Assembly (NCBI GenBank): GCA_039566865.1
Contig: CM076943.1
Span: forward strand, 13,502,001-13,566,000
DNA from: Aurelia coerulea
Lineage: Eukaryota; Cnidaria; Scyphozoa; Semaeostomeae; Ulmaridae
Direction of reading: 5' to 3'
DNA length: 64,000 bases
In this document: piece by piece, positions 10,951-21,398 of the stretch
Position numbering within the stretch: the first letter of the stretch is position 1
Layout: each line of letters begins with the position of its first letter
The notes under the pieces: generated by a model
Told to the model about the DNA's origin: nothing
Database searches by the model: none
Seen by the model: only the letters and a program-made list of their open reading frames with translations
Program-made: the position numbers and the translations under genes

Positions 10951-11320
10951 AAAAAGATACCATACGGAGCATACTTACATCACATAGCGATTCGAGTGAC
11001 AATGAGCAATCTAAGAGCACTTCTCTAAACAAATCTACATTTTCTTCATCCATGCTTTTAACTTGAGAAAGATAGAAAGAAGAAAAGAAAGATAAAATGG
11101 TTAGAAGTAAATAAAAATAACATATTGCAAAGATTTATTTGTCATTAACATGAACAACGATACTTCATTGCTTTGTTCGATGAGATTTATTATCAATGAA
11201 ACTTTGACGAAAAGATGAACAAATAAAACCTGGGGTTTTGCAACTGCTATAGATACCTGGTGGATTTTCAGGACAAAAACCCTCAAGTTATATTGCAATG
11301 AGTCAATACAAAGTCCTTTT

Positions 11321-12110
11321 ATCTTTCGATAATATCACAGATATTCTTCCATTTAAAAATGTTTACCTTTGCTTCGATGTTAACTCTTCAAAAATTCGAT
11401 AAATTGCCCCATTGCCCAGCTTATTACCTAGGATAACAATGAACAATTTGTCACATTGCTAAATGCACAGAACGTGGAAATCCCTCCTTGATTCATTGAA
11501 ACTCTCTACATTAGTAATCTATAAAGCCATTCTATCTTTCGATAATTTGAAAGATATTCTTCCATTTTCTTAATTGTTAACTATTCTTCCAGTAATTTAC
11601 AAAGTCCTTTTATCTTTCGATAATGTCAAAGATATTCTTCCGTGTTCTCAATTATTAACTGTTTCCTCCAGTAATCTATAAAGCCATTCTATCTTTCGAT
11701 AACTTCAAAGATATTCTTCTGTTTTCTTAAAATATTAACTATTTCCTTCAGTAATTTACAAAGTCCTTTTATCTTTCGATAATGTCAAAGATATTCTTCG
11801 ATTTAACAGTTTTTACCTTTGCTTCGATGTTAATTCTTCAAAAGTTCAATCAATTGCCTCCTTGTCCAGCTTTTTACCTAGGATCAGAATGAAAGATTTG
11901 TCACATTCCTAAATGCACAGAACAAGAAAATTCCCTCTGGATTCATTGAAACTCTATACATTAGTAATCCATAAAGCCGTTCTATCTTTCGATATTGTCA
12001 AAGATATTCTTCCGTTTTCTCAATTATAAACTATTTCTTCCAGTAGTCTACAAAGCCCTTTTATCTTTCAATAATGCCAAAGATATGGATTAAAAGAGCA
12101 GAGCTCCATT
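11321..12110. repeat. Tandem repeat block, 79-80 bp subunits
   Basis: The motif ATCTTTCGATAA starts units at about 11,321, 11,533, 11,612, 11,691, 11,771, 11,993 and 12,063; the run from 11,533 to 11,771 has a period of 79-80 bp. A longer segment beginning TTACCTTTGCTTCGATGTTA is duplicated at 11,366 and 11,814 and appears again at 13,529. No coding signal. Confidence 0.8.
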
Positions 12111-12119
12111 GTAAGTAGA

Positions 12120-13510
12120 AATCATACAGGGTGTCCCAAAATAGTGTCCGACTTTTAAATTTTAATATGTCCGAGACTGTTTGATGTATTAGAACCATTT
12201 GGACATTTTTGAAAGCTGAAACATATAATTTTCTGTTGAGTCTATCGCTGTTTAAATTTTGGAATTTTTAGAATACCAATTTTAAATGTTTTTTTACTCT
12301 TTACTGTACCCTTTACTATTCTACAATGTTATTCTAATTTCCAAATAGACTTGTCCAGATAGCCCAGAAAACACAATTAAAAGTACTTTCAGAAACCTGA
12401 GAATGTCATTCACAAACTTTAAAATTTTTCAAATATTATATGTTGCAATACGAGGGGACATTTAAAGCTTACTCTCAAGTACCGAATAATCGTCCCCCCG
12501 GCTTATTAATTTTTGAAAAATTTTCCAACCCCCCCCCCCACTTTTATTCCAACGCCCCTTTTATTAATTCTTGAAAAATAGGAGTAATAGTGAACAATTT
12601 TTTTCAATAATTCCTGCTAAGCAAATGTACTTACTGTATTTATTAACATTATTCTCCTTTGTTTGTCTGACCCGTGTTACATACGTGTTTTACATACGTG
12701 GTACCCATGTTAGATACGTGTTTTACTAAGAAAACGAACAACGACTATTCTCAATTTTTCCAACCCCCCGATTGTTCCAACCCCCCCCGATTATTATAAT
12801 ATTGAACCATTTCCAACCCCCCCCCCCCCCGATTATTCTCACCCCCCCCGTTTATTCGGTACTTGAGAGTAGTTATGAACAACGCAGTCGTTCTAGCCCA
12901 TTGGTAGTAAACATGTCAACTTTGTCAAGTTTTTGTCCGTTATGCAAGTTTTGCGCTTTGAAATAAATGCATCTCGGACAGTTAGGTATTTTCTTTGATG
13001 GCATTTTCAAATTTGCTCAATCAATCTTTTGAAACCAGGCAATAATCTTTGTTTCTCAAACTCGGTACATTTCAATGTCAATCTTGACATAACGCATCGC
13101 TGTGTTATCTGGGATAACATGCCTCCTTACCAGTGGTAGCAGTTAGATTTCTACTAATTCGAGTACCTCATCTTCAAAGAATGAAACTTGAAGCTTTCTT
13201 TTCCACTAAGAAAATGGCTACTTTGGTATTCCATCAGTAAATATTATTGTAAAGTTAGATAATGGCGAGAAAAGGTGCAGAAAACATGCAAAAATTGGTG
13301 AAAACTTTGAGAAAACTTTGCGGTTTCTTAGTATTTGTCAAATTTGAACAGCAACAGACTCAAAAGAAAATCAACCATCCAACCGATTCACATAATTTGG
13401 TAAGATGTTAACGACGTGTCAAAGAGGCTTTTGGCTTCTTTTATCTTCTTTTAAATTATATCTTGGCTTCAGTCGAGGATTTGAAATTAGAAATATGGTC
13501 ATTTTTAAAT
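12120..13510. other. Block interrupting the 11.3-13.7 kb repeat; contains a MITE
   Basis: About 1.4 kb lies between two parts of one repeat (11.3-12.1 and 13.52-13.67 kb). It opens near CAGGGTGTCCCAAAA (12,127), a terminus style seen in many animal DNA transposons, and contains the TIR element at 12,472-12,869. No reverse-complement partner of the opening motif was found, so I do not call the block a single element. Confidence 0.4.
12472..12869. mobile_element. TIR MITE with C-run interior and TA flanks
   Basis: Left end CTCTCAAGTACCGAATAATC, right end CGGTACTTGAGAG preceded by TTTATT; the two are inverted copies over about 18 bp. TA lies on both sides (12,470-12,471 and 12,870-12,871). The interior has repeated TTCCAACCCCCC and CCCGATTATT motifs in one orientation only. 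Non-coding, about 398 bp. Confidence 0.65.
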
Positions 13511-13523
13511 GGTCCCCCAACAG

Positions 13524-13672
13524 TGTTTACCTTTGCTTCGATGTTAATTCTTCAAAACTTTGATCAATTGCTTCCTTTTCCAGCTTTTTACCTAGGATCA
13601 TAATGAAAAATTTGTCACATTGGTACAGAACAAGAAAATTCCTCTTTGATTCATTGAAACGCTATACATGGT
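13524..13672. repeat. Displaced unit of the 11.3-12.1 kb repeat
   Basis: Aligns with 11,810-11,960: TTTACCTTTGCTTCGATGTT, then CCAGCTTTTTACCTAGGATC, then TTTGTCACATT and TTGATTCATTGAAAC. It marks the far side of the 12.1-13.5 kb interruption. Confidence 0.75.
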
Positions 13673-14640
13673 CGTACATGTTGTACATGTTAAACATGTT
13701 GGTCTAGCCAATATGACCCCCCGACCAGTATGGCCTCAAGAAACCATCCTCGCTCTCAAACGTTTTCAAAATGGTGACTGCATTGACTGGAGTAGCAACA
13801 AAATCATCTTACGTGCTTGCATGCCTTCAGATGAGGAGGATACGTTACGTGGAAAATTACTTGGAAAATAGACAAGAAACTTTTCAGCTTTGAATTTTTC
13901 CAATTTCATCCTTCAGTGAATTATCTCCAGGGCCGTGCGAAGTACCCTAAACGTAGGGGAGGGGGGAGGGGGGGATATGACATTTCAAGAGGAACTTCTT
14001 TAGTTAGCTAAAGGAGTCCCAGGGGAGCTTCACATTTTTGTCATATAGGACTAGGAGTGTGCGCTAGATTTGTGACGATGATGAGTCCTTTGTATCCCTG
14101 CGGTAAACCTTGCTCAACGGGAACTAATAATGAAACAGTGAAAAAGCTAACCCTTTTTCCCTATTTTGTGAAGTCTCGCTTTCACATTGCCTGCCAGAGA
14201 GCCCAAACATTTTGCGAAATATTTGTGTGAAACCTCCAAGGACTCGTCTTTGTGTTCTAATGCATCGAATTGAAGAACAAAATTCTCTCGCTTATTTCAG
14301 GACCCTGGATTGGTTTCCCTATCCCTAGTTCTAAAGTCGAAAGTCCACAGCAAGACTTCGCTCGTTCTTTTCAAGTAGGGCGGACGCGGACATAAAGCAA
14401 AGAAATAAGTTCTAAAAATAAGTTTTCCCTGCTCATGTAGGCGTACACAAGAATAAATCTCCACCCTTCAACAATCTTAAATTGGTATTCTAGGAAGCTC
14501 AGAGTTTGGGCCTAAATAGGGTCACCTATTTCAGAGTAATAATACGAGTCTCTGTTAACCGAAGCGCCATCTGTTTTTAGTGTTTTTAGCACCGGGTGGG
14601 ATCGCAGAAGTAGAATAGGCCTAATCGAGCCCGCAACCCC
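13673..14640. other. No supported feature
   Basis: Contains a 67-codon frame (13,668-13,871) with no recognised family and a GA-rich stretch near 13,960. Nothing else stands out. Confidence 0.3.
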
Positions 14641-14752
14641 TTGACATTACGCTCGAGTGTTGGGGCTCTTGTCTACCGGGTATCGAACCCTGTCTGCCTG
14701 ATTGTTGTCAGCAAAGTCAGATGATTACACCTCTGCACCACAACACCCTCGA
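14560..14752 (-). mobile_element. tRNA-derived SINE (tRNA-like head)
   Basis: On the minus strand the 5' part begins GAGGGTGTTG and carries an RNA polymerase III A box TGGTGCAGAGG (14,730-14,740) and a perfect B box GGTTCGATACC (14,679-14,689), 40 bp apart. It continues into a tRNA-unrelated body with GAGCCCCAACACTCGAGCG. The acceptor stem does not pair properly, so it is a SINE head and not a functional tRNA. The 3' border is uncertain. Confidence 0.65.
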
Positions 14753-15019
14753 CTATTGGTGATACACAAGCTAAAATCTGAGAAGCAGTAGTGAGGAAAA
14801 TACTGAACGGACTCCAACATTTCCATCAAACGTCAAACGTGACAAGGGTTACTGCCAAATTCACATACTTTGGCCTCGACTTTGGCTAGCATATGATAGA
14901 TAACATCTTCCAATTTACACTCCTTTTGAATTTAACTTTATATTTGTAGGGTTCTCATATAGCCTGAAGCAAATTTGCGACACAGTTTTTCATGAATTGT
15001 ATTGAGAGTATGGTTGAGA

Positions 15020-15300
15020 TTTAAAAGAAAAGGCCCGGGAGAGGTACATAACATATTTATGGTACGGTGCCGCCCATATGGGTAGGTTTTTTAGCCCAAA
15101 ATTCTCTAAACAAGGGTTCTTTTTCGGCAGATTTTCCATAAACATGGGTAGGGTTTCGCTGAAATTCGCAAAAATGGTTAAAATGGGCAGTTTTCCGCCA
15201 AAATTCATCATAAAGGTGGGTATCAAAAGCAAGTTTCGGTAATTAGAAGAGGCAGGCCCGTAGCACCTATTGGGGCCGGTCGGGCCCGGCCCCCCCCCCA
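15020..15300 (+). repeat. G-run terminal-repeat family, left end and adjoining sequence
   Basis: CCCGGGAGAGGTACATAAC followed by TACGGTGCCGCCCATATGGG has the block order of the 29.9-34.66 kb element's ends, without the G homopolymer. Internal GGGTAGGTTTT/GGGTAGGGTTT motifs recur, as in other members. It runs into a G/C-rich segment at 15,265-15,292 (CAGGCCCGTAGCACC) that may be a separate element end. No matching right end found. Confidence 0.45.
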
Positions 15301-15374
15301 ATAATTTCTAGAAGTTGAATTTTTTATTCTTCATAATAACATAGAAAACTGATCATCAGTGACAGGCCCTTGGC

Positions 15375-15543
15375 CAGAGACGTAGGAACCGGGGGGCACT
15401 GGGGGCACGTGCCCCCCCCAATATTTTGAAATAAACAAAGAAGTGCCCCGTTTTGTTTTCAGGAAATGCCCCTTTAGCTTAATGGAAAGGGTGCCCTCGA
15501 AGTGTCGTGCCCCTCCAAGTTTGAGATGCTTCCTACGTCCCTG
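15375..15543. mobile_element. hAT-like MITE with 8-bp duplication CCCTTGGC
   Basis: Ends CAGAGACGTAGGAA and TTCCTACGTCCCTG are inverted (12 of 14). CCCTTGGC flanks both sides exactly (15,367-15,374 and 15,544-15,551). The 8-bp duplication and CAG..CTG termini fit hAT elements. 169 bp, non-coding; the interior carries GGGGGCACGTGCCCCCCCC palindromic sequence. Confidence 0.85.
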
Positions 15544-15745
15544 CCCTTGGCACTGAAGCGAGTCAATACCTATCTAAGTTCAACAACAGCAAACTACCGC
15601 CTCAACCACCTGATGGTGAAACATGTGTACAACGACAGAGTTGATAAATTCAACCTTGTCAGCATCGTAAACGAATTTGTCATAGATTCCAATGCAAGGA
15701 AATTTAACTTTGGAAAGCTCAACCCTTTTGATATCAGAAGCACTT
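15544..15745 (+). pseudogene. hAT transposase C-terminal (dimerisation) remnant
   Basis: The frame ALKRVNTYLSSTTANYRLNH, followed by LMVKHVYNDRVDKFNLVSIV and NEFVIDSNARKFNFGKL, resembles the C-terminal dimerisation domain of hAT transposases, where a helix with Y(L)RSTM..RLN..L is followed by an H(V) and a (L)V.IA.EF segment. Only this end survives; the RNase H-fold catalytic core and BED finger are absent. The 169-bp MITE abuts its 5' edge. An open frame continues to 15,798. Confidence 0.6.
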
Positions 15746-15904
15746 CGTCAAGAGAGACGAAAACTACCCAGACTTCAAGAATCAATAATCATATCTAAAC
15801 TAACGAGCAGTGGCGTGGTCCTCGAGATCCTGGAAAGCCGAAAAGAAAAAAGCTGGGTATAGCTGGGAAAGAATTTTCCAAGAAATGTCAAATCTTCCAT
15901 TTTA

Positions 15905-16130
15905 GCATTGGCAAATATGGAATCAGGGGATGCATTCTATGCCAAAGTAAAGGATGTTTCTTCAAAAATTTTCCTCATGCTTCAACTCATAAGAGAACTG
16001 TCAAAACGCTATCAAAGATTCCTTGTCGCTAATGGCAAGCATGATATTGGGAGATGCATTCTAAGCCAAAGTAAAGGGCGTGGCCCCAAAAATTTTCCTG
16101 GGGGCTTCCCCCAGACCCCCTCATTTCAAT
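15905..16130 (+). repeat. 125-bp repeat family, dispersed copy
   Basis: About two units with GATGCATTCTA(T)GCCAAAG, TTTCTTCAAAAATTTTCCTC and CTTGTCGCTAATGGCAAGC, ending in the terminal module GGGCGTGGCCCCAAAAATTT, then CTGGGGGCTTCCCCCAGACC and CTGGCCATG. Same orientation as the 1.1-kb copy. Confidence 0.8.
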
Positions 16131-16509
16131 TCCGCCCATTTAATTTACTCTGGCCATGTCATGGCTTTCGCAGGACACCATGAAAATTGTGTGATGACTT
16201 TTGTAAATCAAATATCAAGTAAATCTTACGCAATGCTCTCGACAAAGTATTCTTATCCTATCGTAGTTTGATTTTAGCTAACCTGTTTGAAATATATTTG
16301 GATTCGTAAATTTCCTATTTTTCTTCAGGACCTCCGATCATAAAATGCCCTTTCAGCAATGCACAGAAGGGCGTTGCCAAAAGAAAAGAGGGCATTGAGT
16401 GAGCAATACTTCTGGGGGCTTCTGGAAGCTTTACCCCTTCGGTATGAATTAGTGCCCCTATGAATTAGGAATTTGAGCGGAATTTGAGCCAGAAAAATTA
16501 TAACATTTT

Positions 16510-16925
16510 GAGTACCTCGAATTTCGCCTGCCTTCAATTTTCGCCTCGGAGGGGGGCGAAAAGTAAAGGGAGTGAATTGCGGAAATATTTTGGGAGCGAA
16601 AATTAGAGGGAGCAAAAATTAAAGGAAGCGAAAATATCTAACTTCTATAAAAGAACTTTTGTTTTGATTGTAATACAAAATATAAGACATGCATTACTCT
16701 TCGACAACAATCATATTGTCCTCCTTATCTGAGGTGTTATTTTGTTGTTCTAGTTCCACCGCGTTCTCTTCCTCGGGGCCATATCCATCCAAATTACGTC
16801 ACATCGATGGGGGCGACAACCAGGGGGCGACAATTAAAGGGAGCGAAACTCCCGCGAAACTTCTACACAAGGGGGGCGAAAATTAAAGGGAGCCAAAATT
16901 GGAGGCAGGCAAAATTTGAAAGGAC
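16510..16925. mobile_element. Inverted-repeat element with GGGGGGCGAAAA interior
   Basis: Left CTCGAATTTCGCCTGCC then TTCAATTTTCGCCTC; the right end reverse-complements to TTCAAATTTTGCCTGCC then TCCAATTTTGGCTCC. The interior repeats GGGGGCGAAAATTAAAGGGAG-like units near both ends and has an unrelated centre. Non-coding. No target-site duplication recognised. Confidence 0.6.
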
Positions 16926-16989
16926 TAAGGTAGTCAGAGAGTTTCTTACAACAAATAATGGAAAGTGTATGAACGATTTCCTCTTTAAA

Positions 16990-17800
16990 AAATAAATAGT
17001 TTCATATGATGTATTTTCCCAATACTGGAGTTCCTTTTTTGTGCCCGATCCGAGAGTTGAGTTTCTTAAGTATGCAGCAAGCAAACATTCTTGGTCTATT
17101 CAGAACTAACCACCAGGAAAATAAAGTTTGCAATGTGCAAAGTTTGCAAATTGGTGTGAGATTCAAGCTACTGAAAGGGAAATTTACAAACTTCTGTCCA
17201 CATCTTTTTGCAGCAAACTGCTTTCGTGTTGAGTTCAACAAGTAGACCCTGTTCAAAATTAAATCAGTTATTTTGAAATGCATTATTCACCTGAACGTGA
17301 TGTGGACCTAAAACTAATTTTGCAAACTTTATCTTTTTTTTGCTGAGAAGAATTGCAAAGGCTCATAACACAAACAAGTGCCCAGTAGTTATCCATACTT
17401 TGCATTTATACACTCTGCATTTAAAAAATTCAACATTGCAAAAAGATGTGGACAGGAATTTTTAAATTTTCCTCCAAGCAGTACAAATTTCATACCAATT
17501 TGCAAAATTTGCACATTGCAAACTGCAAAGAAACTGAGTACTCTTCTATGGTGGTTAGCCTTGAATAGACCAAAAAGGTTAGTCCTGTCCACATCTTTTA
17601 GCAATGTTGATTTTTTTAAAAAAAAAAGGGTATGAATGCAAGGTATGGATAACTACTGGGCACTTGTTTGTCTTCTTGTAAAACGATGGGGTTTGCATTT
17701 AGTTTAACTCCACATCATATTGAGACAAATAATGCATTTCAAAAGAACTTATCATTTTGAATAGGGTCTGATGTAGACCCAATTTTCATATTGAGGCCCT
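16990..17800. repeat. Nested inverted duplications
   Basis: Two overlapping inverted pairs are visible. One pairs about 17,060-17,225 with 17,440-17,600 (shared AAAAAGATGTGGACAG, CACCAATTTGCAAA and TGGTGGTTAG, inverted). The other pairs about 17,225-17,400 with 17,625-17,790 (shared GAAATGCATTATT and AAGTGCCCAGTAGTTATCC, inverted). Together they make a foldback structure of about 0.8 kb. The short frames in it are mirror images, not genes. Confidence 0.7.
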
Positions 17801-17875
17801 TTATCAGAAATGTAAGCCTTATGAAAAGTAATGTAAGTTCAACACATGCAGAGTGTCAACTTAGTGGACTTTGCA

Positions 17876-18186
17876 CAGTGGCGGATTTAGGGGGGGCAAG
17901 TGGGGGCAATTGCCCCCCCTTCACTATGAAAACTCAGCTTGGCGCCCCTCTTTTGGCGAGAAAAGCGCCCCTCTTCCTGACTCTAACTCATAATTTTTCA
18001 ACTGTTTCAATTTAAATGTGGGGGAAACATATAAATCAAGGCGTTATTTAGCAGTAAACCAAAGAGTTTTCTTTGAAAGCGTCCAAAAAATTTTCGCGCG
18101 CCTTCAGCGCGCTCAATTTCTGTCGTATATTTGGCGCCCACTTTGCAAGTTGCCCCCCCTCCAACTTCGGGCTGGATCCGCCCCTG
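17876..18186. mobile_element. hAT-like MITE with 8-bp duplication ACTTTGCA
   Basis: Starts CAGTGGCGGATTTAG and ends GGCTGGATCCGCCCCTG, an inverted pair typical of hAT MITEs. ACTTTGCA flanks it exactly (17,868-17,875 and 18,187-18,194). 311 bp with internal GGCGCCC and TTTGGCG motifs, non-coding. Confidence 0.85.
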
Positions 18187-18679
18187 ACTTTGCAAGCCTC
18201 TGTTTTATGAAAAGGCTTAATTTGGCAATACAGGGCAATACAACCTGTGTAGAAAGTTCAGGTTTGAAATTTAAGTAAGAATGCCCAAACAATTCAGCTC
18301 AGGCGCATTGAAAGAAATGATTAGAAAATATGAACAAAGGAGATCAACTCAATTTGTTCCATTATTCAAATAATGATGCTCGCATTAACTGTTTCTGTTA
18401 TTTGTTACTGCATTTGTCTCATGCAATCTCATCTCAACCTGTGCTGCAATTTCATACAAATGCAAAACAAAATAAGCAATGTTGTCAAAGCTCAACTGGA
18501 CTCCAAAACTCAAAATATGAATTTGCAGGAAAATACTTCTGAAGTTAACATCAAACACTTTTCATATTTCCAATAGTGATAAATGCATCCTTCAAGACAT
18601 TTTGTTTCAAATTAGCTTTCACTCTATTAATGTGTAAAATCAAATTGATTGCCAGGGAAGATAATATATGCTGTTAAAG
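18187..18679. other. No supported feature
   Basis: AT-rich; no recognised gene or repeat apart from the 8-bp duplication at its left edge. Confidence 0.3.
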
Positions 18680-18965
18680 CAGGGGCAAATCCAGCCCGAA
18701 GTTGGGGGGGGGGGGGCAACTTGCAAAGAGGGCACCAAAGATTGCAAATAAATTTTTGAATGCTTTTTAAAGAAATTCTTTTATTTGCTACTAAATAACA
18801 CCTTGAATTTTATGTTTCCCCTATATTCAAATCAAAACAGTTAAAATATTGGGCGTTAGAGTGAGGATTAGGGGCGCTTTTCTTGCCAAAATAAGGGGCG
18901 CGAAGCTGAGTTTTCCTCACGAAGGGGGGGCAATTGCCCCTACTTGCCCCCTGAATCCGCAATTG
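18680..18965. mobile_element. hAT-like MITE, inverted relative of the 17.9-kb copy
   Basis: Starts CAGGGGCAAATCCAGCCCGA with GTTGGGGGG and ends GCCCCCTGAATCCGCAATTG. The interior contains GGGCGTTAGAGTGAGGATTA and GGGGCGCTTTTCTTGCC, the reverse complement of sequence inside the 17,876-18,186 element. Flanks do not match (TGTTAAAG versus TGGATTAC), so the duplication is lost or the ends are eroded. Confidence 0.7.
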
Positions 18966-19411
18966 TGGATTACTTAACAAGGAAGTTATTGTCCTTGCTT
19001 ACAGTAGTAGTGTTCCAATCAAGTTGTTTTTGTTGAGTATCTTTGCAAAAGTTTTTGCAGAGTATCTTCACAGGCATTGGCAAACAGCCTGGTTTCAGAC
19101 TTTTTATTCAAACATAAACCCATATGGCAAAATATAGAGTATGTTTGCAGCATGCTGCTAAGCCTGGTACTAACTTGCTTTTATGCAATTTGGTTTGTAT
19201 GTGGTTTAGCATTTTTAAATAAATGCCATGAAGTAGAGTCTTTTGCTCCTCATGGCATCGTCCTTGTAGTATTGTAAAGTAGTTAAAAGGTAGAGTAGTC
19301 CATAACATTGTAACATGTATTGTAAATTTTTAATGGAATATGAAAAAATTGCTTTTGAGTATATTCACAAGCAATTTTTTTGAGTATACTGTAATTTGAA
19401 AATGTTTCAGG
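18966..19411. other. No supported feature
   Basis: A/T-rich segment with small internal repeats (GAGTATCTT and GCAATTTTTTTGAGTATA-like motifs). No gene recognised. Confidence 0.3.
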
Positions 19412-19419
19412 GCTTGCTT

Positions 19420-19726
19420 CCCAGGGGGGGGGTACTCTGGTTTATTCAGGATAGGGGTGCTCAGGTTACTTTTTTGGGTCTTAAATTTGGGCAAAGATTA
19501 TCTTTTAGGGTCAATCATTTGTACAGTTATTTTTTGGGTTCCTGAAATTCTGGTTTACTTTTTTGGGTCTCAAATATGAAAAAAGGGAAAAAGGTTGGGA
19601 AAAAGATAAGAAAAATTATTTTTTTGGGTCTGTTTTCAAGGTAGAAATTATTTTTTTGGGTTGATGCGTTGTACCTCAGCCTGAGCACCCCTATCCTAAA
19701 CATAACTGACTACCCCCCCCCCTGGG
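19420..19726. mobile_element. G-run terminal-repeat element, duplication GCTTGCTT
   Basis: Starts CCCAGGGGGGG with GGTACTCTGG and ends with its inverse, C run plus CCTGGG. The subterminal block AGGATAGGGGTGCTCAGG is inverted at the right as CCTGAGCACCCCTATCCT. GCTTGCTT flanks both sides exactly (19,412-19,419 and 19,727-19,734). The interior repeats TTTTTTGGGTCT-like motifs about every 30-60 bp. 307 bp, non-coding; hAT-like by duplication length. Confidence 0.85.
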
Positions 19727-19734
19727 GCTTGCTT

Positions 19735-20230
19735 CAAGTAAGAATTTTGCATCGCTTGTGCTAGCTTGCAGCATGCATCTTCTGAATTGAAAAACAACTC
19801 AATCAAGCTTGATTGTAGTATGTTTGAGAATTATTCTGTCAGGCGTCAGATTATTGCCAAGCTTGATCACTAATCATACCCCACAAACTGGCAAAAATGT
19901 ATTCAACATATACCCCCATTTAAAGCTCCTTCAAGTCCCAACCATGCTTCTGTCAAGCTTGTACAAGTTGCAAGCTGAAATTTTTCTTAAGGGAAGCTAC
20001 AATAAGAAACCGCAACATAGAAACAAGTTTTTTCAAAGCATCTTTTGTTTTGTATCAAAATAGACTTGCCCCAAGTCTATTTTGTCAAGTAATCTAGTAT
20101 CAAAAGGGCATAAATTTGGAAACAGGTTGAAAGAAACCTTCAGCAGCAAAACACTTTATTGAACAGTATGTTTTGTTACCTAGCACCTCTCTCTAGATTT
20201 ACTCAACCATAGCATACATGCCCAGTTAGG
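19735..20230. other. No supported gene; contains a solo TAGACTTG palindrome
   Basis: The only structure is TAGACTTGCCCCAAGTCTA at 20,061-20,079, identical to the end motif of the hairpin element at 23.25 kb. Confidence 0.35.
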
Positions 20231-20231
20231 A

Positions 20232-20566
20232 TGGATCAGGCGGGGGAGGGGGGGGGGGGGTACTTGACTTAAGTTTGTATTGGGGTGTGTCTATGAAACC
20301 CTACTCCAGAAGTTTTAGCTTAAAATGATAACACATTCTAAGAAAAAATTGGTGAAAAGTATACTCCAAAACATGAAAATTTGATCCAAAAATGACCCAA
20401 ATGACAAAAATGATAAAATTTCACATTGTGACATGTATTGACAACCTGCTCCAAAAAAAATTGCCTTATTTTGATACCCTGAGCTAAACAAATTTGGTGA
20501 AAAAAGATACCTTGGAAAACGGCACATCCCCGTTGGACAAATATACCCCCCCCATCTTGGGAGATG
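20232..20566. mobile_element. G-run terminal-repeat element, degenerate copy
   Basis: Left end is a G run followed by GGTACTTG. The right end reverse-complements to GGGGGGGGTATATTTGTCC then AACGGGGATGTGCCGTTTTC, the family's ACGGGG.TGTGCCG block. Interior has ATGACCCAAATGACAAAAATG and GATAC motifs. No exact target-site duplication could be matched. Confidence 0.55.
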
Positions 20567-21026
20567 CTTTTGCATGAAATCTCTAAAAAATGTTTGGCAC
20601 CTTTGATTTAAAACAAGATTATTAAATAAATATGCACTTATTTGAGATCCTCCTGTGAGAAACCATCCTTAAATAAGGCTGACAAGTTTCTTAAGAGGGT
20701 ACCATTTCCTAAAAATAAACCAACTTAATGTTTCTTTTAATATGGTTTCTACTGTATTTTGGGGGCTCTTATAACAGAAAATTGCTGTTTGGTAGCGAGT
20801 TTTCTTACTTATATGAATATATGACTTCAAGTAAAAGGTGTGTAAAAAGCAGCTTTTGGTGGGGTGCAGGTAATAGCAGAGGTCAGCAATGCAGATTAGA
20901 AGGAATATGATATAGCTGCAATTAGATGCATTGAATAAAACTTGAAAGGAAATAGCTTTCAGTATTTTGTTTGGAAAATAAACAATGATCCAAAACATGT
21001 CTACCAGGTGTCGCATAGCCATAATA
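20567..21026. other. No supported feature
   Basis: A/T-rich sequence. A long minus-strand frame (20,669-21,088) reads into the neighbouring MITE and has no recognisable domain. Confidence 0.3.
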
Positions 21027-21202
21027 GGCGTAGAGACAGGGGGCTGGTGGGGCTGCAGCCCCCCCCCCAAAGTCGAAAAATTTTGCAAAAATCACCCATG
21101 ACCGGGCAGAAATCCGCCTTAAGTCGGGCAAAATTTTCTTGAACAATGGATTTTTAATCGGGCAGCTCCCCCCCCCCCCCAAATTCAATCTCCCCCTACG
21201 CC
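21027..21202. mobile_element. Short MITE with GGCGTAG ends
   Basis: Left GGCGTAGAGACAGGGGGCTG, right CTCCCCCTACGCC; the outer seven bases and the following G/C run are inverted. The interior has AAAATTTTGC and TCGGGCA motifs duplicated (ACCGGGCAGAAATCCGCC, TTAATCGGGCAG). Flanking duplication not recognised. Confidence 0.5.
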
Positions 21203-21398
21203 GATGGGTGTCTGATTACTCCCTTGCTTCTATTTCATATCATCGACTACAGTACTTCACAAGAAGAGAATACATTGGAGGCAGCATTAGTTTGATGATG
21301 TACATCGGATAAAGCAATGTAGAAAGAAACAAACGTTAAGCAGCATCTCTTTCCACCTTATCAACATAATTTATGCAAATCACTTTTTTTAGGCTTAA

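Noticed and set aside
13668..13871. 67-codon frame at 13.67-13.87 kb
   Set aside because: No recognised motif, no splice context; left unannotated.
14640..14752. Genuine tRNA genes at 14.7 and 59.74 kb
   Set aside because: A and B boxes are present but the acceptor and anticodon stems do not pair; better explained as SINE heads.
20669..21088. 139-codon minus-strand frame
   Set aside because: Runs from AT-rich DNA into a MITE; no domain.
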